Shown: one piece after another, positions 58,977 to 64,000 of the stretch | Numbering within the stretch: position 1 is the first letter of the stretch | Layout: every line of letters begins with the position of its first letter | DNA from: Novosphingobium sp. | GTDB lineage: Bacteria > Pseudomonadota > Alphaproteobacteria > Sphingomonadales > Sphingomonadaceae | DNA: 64,000 nt | Assembly (NCBI GenBank): GCA_024236235.1 | Contig: JACKKV010000004.1 | Span: 62,001-126,000 of the forward strand | Direction of reading: 5' to 3' | Program-made: the position numbers and the translations under genes | Notes under the pieces: model-generated | What the model was told of the DNA's origin: nothing | The model's input: only the letters and a program-made list of their open reading frames with translations | Database searches by the model: none

Positions 58977-60025
58977 AAGCCTGGATGATCACCCAAGCGA
59001 AAGCGCCGCTTGAGAAATTCGAGCTGGAAACGCCGCAGCCGACCGGCAGCGAAGTGGTCGTCGAAACCGCCTATTGCGGAGTGTGTCATTCCGACCTGCA
59101 TTTCTGGAAGGGCGAATACAACATGGGCGGCGGGAAGGTGATGAAGCTGGCCGATCGTGGGGTCGAACTGCCGCGTGCGCCGGGCCACGAGATCGCCGGA
59201 CGCGTGGTTGCCAAGGGTCCGGATGCGGTTGGCGTCGAAATCGGCGACATGCGCGTAGTCTATCCCTGGCTCGGCTGCGGCGACTGTTATTACTGCGACA
59301 ACGGTCTGGATAACTGGTGCCGCACACCCAAGGGCATCGGTGTGGTGCGCAACGGCGGTTTCGGCAGCCATGTGGTGGTCCCGCACCCGCGCTATCTGGC
59401 GGATCCGGGCAAGGTCGATCCCGCGCTGGCCGCAACTTACGCCTGTTCAGGCCTGACTATCTATTCTTCGCTCAAGAAGGTGATGCCGCTTGATCCCGAT
59501 GCCCCGATCCTGCTGATCGGCGCGGGCGGCCTGGGCCTGATGGCGGTCGAGATGCTGAAGGCCATGGGTCACCACAACATCGTGTCAGTCGATATCGACC
59601 CGGCCAAGCTGGCGGTAGCGAAGGAAAAGGGTGCCACTACCGTGATTGACAGTTCCAGCGGCAATCTGGCTGAAATGGTGACGATGGCGGTAGGCAAGGT
59701 TCCGGCCGCGCTCGACATGGTCAATAATGATCACACCGCCCGCGCCGCGCTGGATTGTCTCGACAAGGGCGGCAAGCTGGTGCTGGTGGGGGTTGCGGGG
59801 GGCGAGTTGGCCATCTCGCTCGCCACCATGATTTTCATGGGCTGGACGATTTACGGCAATCTCACCGGAACGCCGCAGGATCTGCATGACGTGCTGGAAC
59901 TCGCCAATGCGGGCAAGCTGGCCCCTACCCCGCTGCAACGCTGCCCCGCCGATCAGGCCAATCAGGCGATGATCGACCTCAAGGAAGGCAGGGTGACGGG
60001 CCGCGCGGTGCTGGAGTGGGGCTGA
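58973..60025 (+). CDS. Zinc-dependent alcohol dehydrogenase
   Basis: 350 residues of the medium-chain zinc family. Catalytic zinc ligands are C38 and H72 with E73; structural cysteines are C102, C105, C108 and C116 (CGDCYYC). The cofactor loop is LLIGAGGLGLMAVEM. MKAWMITQAKAPLE and the GEYNMGGGKVMKLADRGVEL segment differ from the XylB-like protein at 21132. It likely oxidises the omega-hydroxy acid from the opened lactone, as ChnD does for 6-hydroxyhexanoate. It overlaps the hydrolase by ATGA. It ends the rightward operon and converges with a thiolase gene. Confidence 0.93.
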   Translation: MKAWMITQAKAPLEKFELETPQPTGSEVVVETAYCGVCHSDLHFWKGEYNMGGGKVMKLADRGVELPRAPGHEIAGRVVAKGPDAVGVEIGDMRVVYPWLGCGDCYYCDNGLDNWCRTPKGIGVVRNGGFGSHVVVPHPRYLADPGKVDPALAATYACSGLTIYSSLKKVMPLDPDAPILLIGAGGLGLMAVEMLKAMGHHNIVSVDIDPAKLAVAKEKGATTVIDSSSGNLAEMVTMAVGKVPAALDMVNNDHTARAALDCLDKGGKLVLVGVAGGELAISLATMIFMGWTIYGNLTGTPQDLHDVLELANAGKLAPTPLQRCPADQANQAMIDLKEGRVTGRAVLEWG

Positions 60026-60054
60026 CACCAGCCTCACTCAGCTGGCAATCGCAA

Positions 60055-61260
60055 TCAGAAGATTTCGAACAGCGCGGCGGCACCCATGCCGCCCGCAATG
60101 CACATGGTGACCACGCCATATTTGGCCTTGCGCCGTCGCCCTTCCAGCAGGATGTGCCCGGCCATACGCGCACCCGACATGCCATAAGGGTGCCCGATAG
60201 CGATTGCGCCGCCATTCACGTTCAGCCGTTCATCTGGAATGCCTAGCCGGTCGCGGCAATAGACAGCCTGACTGGCGAATGCCTCGTTCAATTCCCACAG
60301 GTCAATATCATCGACCTTCAGACCAAAGCGCTGAAGCAGTTTGGGCACGGCGAACACCGGCCCGATCCCCATTTCCGCCGGATCACAGCCAGCCACCGCC
60401 ATGCCGCGCCAGGCACCGAGCGGTTCCATGCCGCGCCGTTCGGCTTCCTTTGCTTCCATCAACACCATGGCAGACGCGCCATCGGACAGCTGCGAAGAAT
60501 TGCCCGCCGTAACGAAGCGGCCCTGCTTGATGCGCTGTCCGTCAGCGAACACCGGTTTCAGCGCCGCCAGGCCTTCCAGCGTGGTTTCGGGGCGATTACC
60601 TTCGTCATTGACCAGACGAGTGCTGCGGCTTGAAACCTCACCGCTGTCTTTGTCCTTGACCTGCATGACTGCTTCAAGCGGCGCGATTTCGTCAGCGAAA
60701 ATTCCCGCTGTCTGTGCCGCAGCCGTCCGCTGCTGCGAACGCAAGGAAAATTCATCCTGCGCCTCGCGCGAGACACCGTATTTCTCGGCCACGATTTCAG
60801 CCGTCTCCAGCATCGCCATATAGGCGGCGGGCATGCGCTCTGCCAGTTCAGGGTCCCGAATGCGCGGCGCGGAAGCATAGTAATTGCGCACCAGCGAAAC
60901 CGAATCCAGCCCGCCGCCGATCGCCGCGCCGAGTCCTTCATTGACGATGAAATTGGCCGCCACGCCAATCGCCATCACACCCGACGAACAGGCGCGATCA
61001 ACGGCCATGCCCGGCACGGTTTCGGGCAGCCCCGCATGCAGCAATGATTGTCGGGCGATGTTGCCGCCCGTGCTGCCAACCTGCATCGCCGCGCCCAGCA
61101 CGACCTCGCCAATCTCGCCACCATCAAGGCCGGAACGCTCCAGCGCTGCTCCGATGACATGGCCACCCAGCTTCTGGGCCTGAGTGTCGTTGAACGAGCC
61201 GCGAAAGGCCTTGCCGATCGCAGTGCGCGCAGTGGAAACGATGACGGCTTCGCGGGTCAT
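60055..61260 (-). CDS. Acetyl-CoA acetyltransferase / 3-ketoacyl-CoA thiolase
   Basis: 401 residues of a classical thiolase. The nucleophile is in AVDRACSSGVMAI, the His in NGGAIAIGHPYGMSG and the second cysteine in VTMCIAGGMGAA. GNSSQLSDGASAMVLMEAKE in part and LWELNEAFASQAV complete the family set. It cleaves 3-ketoacyl-CoA to acetyl-CoA and a shortened acyl-CoA, the last beta-oxidation step. The ATG at 61260 shares a base with the carboxylase gene's TGA (TGATG). A GTG one codon earlier is possible. Confidence 0.95.
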   Translation of the reverse strand: MTREAVIVSTARTAIGKAFRGSFNDTQAQKLGGHVIGAALERSGLDGGEIGEVVLGAAMQVGSTGGNIARQSLLHAGLPETVPGMAVDRACSSGVMAIGVAANFIVNEGLGAAIGGGLDSVSLVRNYYASAPRIRDPELAERMPAAYMAMLETAEIVAEKYGVSREAQDEFSLRSQQRTAAAQTAGIFADEIAPLEAVMQVKDKDSGEVSSRSTRLVNDEGNRPETTLEGLAALKPVFADGQRIKQGRFVTAGNSSQLSDGASAMVLMEAKEAERRGMEPLGAWRGMAVAGCDPAEMGIGPVFAVPKLLQRFGLKVDDIDLWELNEAFASQAVYCRDRLGIPDERLNVNGGAIAIGHPYGMSGARMAGHILLEGRRRKAKYGVVTMCIAGGMGAAALFEIF

Positions 61261-62723
61261 CACGCGTTGCGCCTCAAGCTCATATTGAGCGTGGAGGATT
61301 TGACCTCGATCACCGGCATGCTGGCAATCTTCATCAGCTTGCGCGCCTGTTCCAGCTCGGGCGTGGAGAGCAACGGATAGCTGGTCTTGACCGGGCCTGC
61401 GGCGCGCATCTTGGCGACATCCGCATCGGGCAGGAACGCGCGGTAGATCAGTTCGTCCTCATCCTCCGTGCCATACTGCCTCTTGATGTCATCCAGCGTC
61501 GGTTCTTCCGGCGGATTGGCCAGCACCTCCTTGGCGCGCGGCGATGCCATGATCTTGTCCATCACCTCAGGATCAACCGGAGCGACCGGCTTGCCGTAAT
61601 ATTCTGCGGCGTACTGGATCACTTCGTCAGGCACGGTACCATAACGCTTCCCGGTCACGACGTTGAGCACCGCCTGAATGCCGACCAGCTGGCTGAACGG
61701 GGTTGCCATGCCGGGATAACCAAGATCGCGGCGCACGGCGGCCACTTCGTCAAGCACCTCATCCAGCTTGTCCATCATGTTGTGATTGGCCAGCTGGGCC
61801 TTGAACGTGCCCATCATGCCACCGGGGATCTGGTGTTCGATCGAGAACACATCGTATTCGGCATACTGATTAACCAGGAACCCCGCGGCCTTGCCGACCT
61901 TCTCGAAATGATCTGCCACCGGCGCGAACAGCGATTCATCCAGACTGTGCGTATGGCCCTTGAGCAGCACGTTCTTCGCCATGACTTCAGTCGACGGGAC
62001 GGACGGGCCGTTGGCCATCGGGCGGCTGGCGGTGTGGATCACCGAAACGCCGAAATCGATCGCGTCGAGATAGGCCTTGGCCGACATCCCGAGCAGGTTG
62101 TTCGAATGCATTTCAATCGGCTTGCCGCCTGCCACCTTCACCAGTGCGGGAACCAGCGTGGACAGACGCTCCCGTTCCAACACACCGGCAGTATCGTAAA
62201 GCAAGATCGAATCGACATTGGGGTCAGCCGCCAGAATGGCCGCCTTCTGAATAAAGAACTCATCCGTATGCACAGGCGAGAGCGCGAACATGATCGCGGC
62301 GGCAACCTGCGCGCCGTTCGCCTGCTTGGCCTCCTTGGCCAGGCGCAGCATGTTTTCCGTGCCCAGCAACACGTCATAAAGCCAGAACGAACGAACACCG
62401 TGCGCGCACAAACGCCGAACCCACAGGTCCATCAGCGCAGGCGGCGTAATGCCGAAGGTAACATTCGCGTTTGCGCGCAGGCCGGCCCGCAGCGGCGTGT
62501 TGGGCATGGAGGCGACCAGCAGGTCCAGACCCGACCAGTAGTCTTCCTGGCAATAGCGGATCAGCACGTCCATCATGCCGCCGCCGGTCAGATCGATGAT
62601 CTTGAAGCCGGTCTTGTCGATCAGCGGCGACACGGGCAGCGCCATGCCAGCCTGCATTCGCAGACCCCACAGGCTCTGCTGCCCGTCGCGCATGGTTTCG
62701 TCGAGAAATTCGATATGGGCCAT
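61260..62723 (-). CDS. Carboxyltransferase subunit (pyruvate carboxylase B / oxaloacetate decarboxylase alpha type)
   Basis: 487 residues. TIM-barrel marks are FLDETMRDGQQSLWGLRM in part (metal Asp), EMHSNNLLGMSAKAYLDAI in part (H-x-N-N), VIHTASRPMANGPSVPS in part, and the C-terminal PYC/OadA domain (IEHQIPGGMMG, GTFKAQLA, MATPFSQLVGIQ). It has no biotinyl AMKM segment at the C-terminus, so a separate carrier protein is needed. It carboxylates pyruvate or a related keto/acyl compound with the biotin carboxylase encoded 4 bp upstream. The ATG at 62723 lies at the 4-bp junction; a longer reading enters the partner gene. Confidence 0.9.
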   Translation of the reverse strand: MAHIEFLDETMRDGQQSLWGLRMQAGMALPVSPLIDKTGFKIIDLTGGGMMDVLIRYCQEDYWSGLDLLVASMPNTPLRAGLRANANVTFGITPPALMDLWVRRLCAHGVRSFWLYDVLLGTENMLRLAKEAKQANGAQVAAAIMFALSPVHTDEFFIQKAAILAADPNVDSILLYDTAGVLERERLSTLVPALVKVAGGKPIEMHSNNLLGMSAKAYLDAIDFGVSVIHTASRPMANGPSVPSTEVMAKNVLLKGHTHSLDESLFAPVADHFEKVGKAAGFLVNQYAEYDVFSIEHQIPGGMMGTFKAQLANHNMMDKLDEVLDEVAAVRRDLGYPGMATPFSQLVGIQAVLNVVTGKRYGTVPDEVIQYAAEYYGKPVAPVDPEVMDKIMASPRAKEVLANPPEEPTLDDIKRQYGTEDEDELIYRAFLPDADVAKMRAAGPVKTSYPLLSTPELEQARKLMKIASMPVIEVKSSTLNMSLRRNA

Positions 62724-62727
62724 TGGC

Positions 62728-64000
62728 TCAGCTTCCCATCTTCTTGTCATAATCCGGCAGGCCCTTGTCTTCGAGCCAGCGGGTCGTGATCTGGTTGTTT
62801 CTGAAATCGGGGTGATCGACGATAAAGGCGGCCAGCGGCATCGTGGTCTTGATGCCTTCCAGTTCGAAGGCATTAATCGCCGCAATCAGCTTGTGGATCG
62901 CGTCATTGCGATCAGTGCCCCGCACGATCAGCTTGCCGATCATGGAATCGTAAAACGGCGGCACCAGATAACCTTCGCCAGCGTGGCTATCGAGCCGGAC
63001 GCCTTCGCCCTGGGGCGGCGTCCATCTGGTTATCCTTCCCGGCGATGGCGCGAAATCGCGGCGCGCGTCCTCGGCATTCATGCGGCATTCGATGGCATGA
63101 CCGCTGATTTCCACCTCATCCTGCGTGATGCCGATCCCTTCGCCGCCCGCCACGCGCAGCTGGCAGGCAATTAGATCACGCCCGGTAATTTCCTCGGTCA
63201 CCGGATGTTCGACCTGGATGCGCGAGTTGACCTCGATGAAATAGAAGTCGTTGCGATCCACGTCATAGAGGAATTCGACCGTGCCCGCGTTGCGGTACTT
63301 TGCGGTGGACGTCAGCCGGACGGCGGATTCGTGCAGCCGCTTGCGCACGTCATCCGGCACGGCGGTGGCGGGCGCCTCCTCGATCAGCTTCTGGTAACGG
63401 CGCTGGACCGTGCAGTCACGCTCGCCGAAGTGCACGACGTTGCCCTCCCCATCGCCGACGATCTGCACTTCGACATGGCGCGCCCGTTCGACGAACCGTT
63501 CCATGTAAAGGCGACTGTCGCCAAAGGCGCTTTCCGCCTCGCGCGAGGCGCGCTCGAAAGAAGCTTCCAACTCGGCCGGATTGCTGGCCTTGAACATGCC
63601 CCGTCCGCCGCCGCCTGCTGTGGCCTTCATCACAACCGGATAACCGAGCTTTTCCGCGGCGCGCTTCGCATCCTCGACACTGACAATGTGATCCGTGCCG
63701 GGAACGGTCTGGACATTGGCCTTGGCCGCCAGATCGCGCGAAGAAATCTTGTCTCCCAGCACTTCGATCGAATCCGGGCGCGGACCGACAAAGATGATCC
63801 CTTCCTGCTCGCACAGGCTGGCCAGTTCAGGCTTTTCCGACAGAAAGCCGTAACCGGGATGTAGCGCATCGCAACCGGTGGCCTTGGCCGCATGGACGAC
63901 CAGCTTGACGTCAAGATAGCTCTTGGTCGACGGGGCCGGACCCAAGACGACCGCACGATCGGCCATTCTCGCCCCCATGCTGTCCTTGTCCGCAGCAGAA
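62728..64000 (-). CDS. Biotin carboxylase subunit, 5' end outside window
   Basis: At least 423 residues, truncated by the right edge. Marks are PGYGFLSEKPELA, the ATP-grasp glycine loop KATAGGGGRGMF, GERDCTVQRRYQKLIEEAPAT in part, FIEVNSRIQVEHPVTEEITGRD in part, and IECRMNAEDARRDFAPSPGRI in part. About 45-50 N-terminal residues (the usual ILIANRGEIA start) lie beyond base 64000; the visible S-A-A-D-K-D-S-M reading shows the frame is open at the edge. It carboxylates biotin on a carrier protein with ATP and bicarbonate. The carboxyltransferase follows 4 bp downstream. Confidence 0.94.
   Translation of the reverse strand, partial: SAADKDSMGARMADRAVVLGPAPSTKSYLDVKLVVHAAKATGCDALHPGYGFLSEKPELASLCEQEGIIFVGPRPDSIEVLGDKISSRDLAAKANVQTVPGTDHIVSVEDAKRAAEKLGYPVVMKATAGGGGRGMFKASNPAELEASFERASREAESAFGDSRLYMERFVERARHVEVQIVGDGEGNVVHFGERDCTVQRRYQKLIEEAPATAVPDDVRKRLHESAVRLTSTAKYRNAGTVEFLYDVDRNDFYFIEVNSRIQVEHPVTEEITGRDLIACQLRVAGGEGIGITQDEVEISGHAIECRMNAEDARRDFAPSPGRITRWTPPQGEGVRLDSHAGEGYLVPPFYDSMIGKLIVRGTDRNDAIHKLIAAINAFELEGIKTTMPLAAFIVDHPDFRNNQITTRWLEDKGLPDYDKKMGS

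Noticed and set aside
1..64000. CRISPR arrays, insertion sequences, prophage genes, tRNA or rRNA genes
   Set aside because: I saw no regularly spaced repeats, transposase or integrase motifs, cloverleaf sequences or rRNA-like stretches, although a covariance search was not possible.

Overview
The window is a dense, GC-rich catabolic region. The organism is most likely a sphingomonad-like alphaproteobacterium. That is inferred from the single large TonB-dependent receptor beside a TetR regulator, the codon and GC character, and the mix of alicyclic, terpenoid-type and acyl-CoA genes; no rRNA or housekeeping marker is present to prove it. I see no tRNA, rRNA, CRISPR array, insertion sequence or origin. 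Almost all DNA is coding, with many 1-8 bp stop/start overlaps, so most genes sit in long operons.

Layout. (1) 1-2036 (+): bicupin, SnoaL/NTF2-like protein and IclR regulator. (2) 2078-8451 (-): enoyl-CoA hydratase, CoA ligase, APH-fold kinase, GntR regulator, CrtC-like protein and a second APH-fold kinase. (3) 8656-11085 (-): TonB-dependent receptor, with a divergent TetR gene that ends against a MerR gene. (4) 12859-16565: AlkB/XylM-type membrane monooxygenase (+), then aldehyde dehydrogenase and XylA-type ferredoxin reductase (-), separated by a bidirectional terminator. (5) 16886-25288 (+): three membrane proteins (two resemble cytochrome oxidase subunits III and IV, or NorE/NorF), a CrtC-like protein, a kinase, a small kinase partner, an XylB-type alcohol dehydrogenase, crotonase, CoA ligase and a sulfite-oxidase-fold Mo protein. 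(6) 25365-35684 (-): a fused desaturase-reductase, then a beta-oxidation and C-C cleavage operon (flavin oxidoreductase, MaoC, SDR, acyl-CoA dehydrogenase, CoA-ester lyase, MaoC, SCP-x-like thiolase, HMG-CoA-synthase-like/DUF35). (7) 35819-43953 (+): dienoyl-CoA-reductase-like SDR, acyl-CoA dehydrogenase, MarR, BadH-like and BadI-like ring-opening enzymes, thioesterase, CoA-transferase, beta-keto acid cleavage enzyme and a long crotonase. (8) 43950-49583: reductase, hydrolase, SDR, amidohydrolase, TetR and NTF2-like genes. (9) 49591-60025 (+): CoA ligase, CaiB-type CoA-transferase, luciferase-like monooxygenase, CrtC-like protein, and a cyclic-ketone module of aldehyde dehydrogenase, Baeyer-Villiger monooxygenase, esterase/lactonase and alcohol dehydrogenase. 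(10) 60055-64000 (-): thiolase and pyruvate/acyl-CoA carboxylase subunits.

How it may work (inference). A hydrophobic alicyclic or terpenoid-like compound enters through the receptor. The XylMA-like pair, the desaturase fusion or the luciferase-like monooxygenase oxygenates it. Alcohol and aldehyde dehydrogenases convert it to an acid, and CoA ligases activate it. Rings are opened either oxidatively (Baeyer-Villiger, lactonase, alcohol and aldehyde dehydrogenases) or hydrolytically on CoA esters (BadH/BadI). Beta-oxidation, thiolases, a keto-acid cleavage enzyme and a carboxylase finish the job.

The least explained recurring unit is a CrtC-like putative hydratase followed directly by an APH-fold kinase. 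It occurs twice, and one copy has a small LvaB-like partner gene. This suggests a hydration/phosphorylation route for tertiary or gamma-hydroxy intermediates, which I regard as the best candidate for an undescribed system. Six regulators and several dyad operators, two of them FNR-like, suggest elaborate control.
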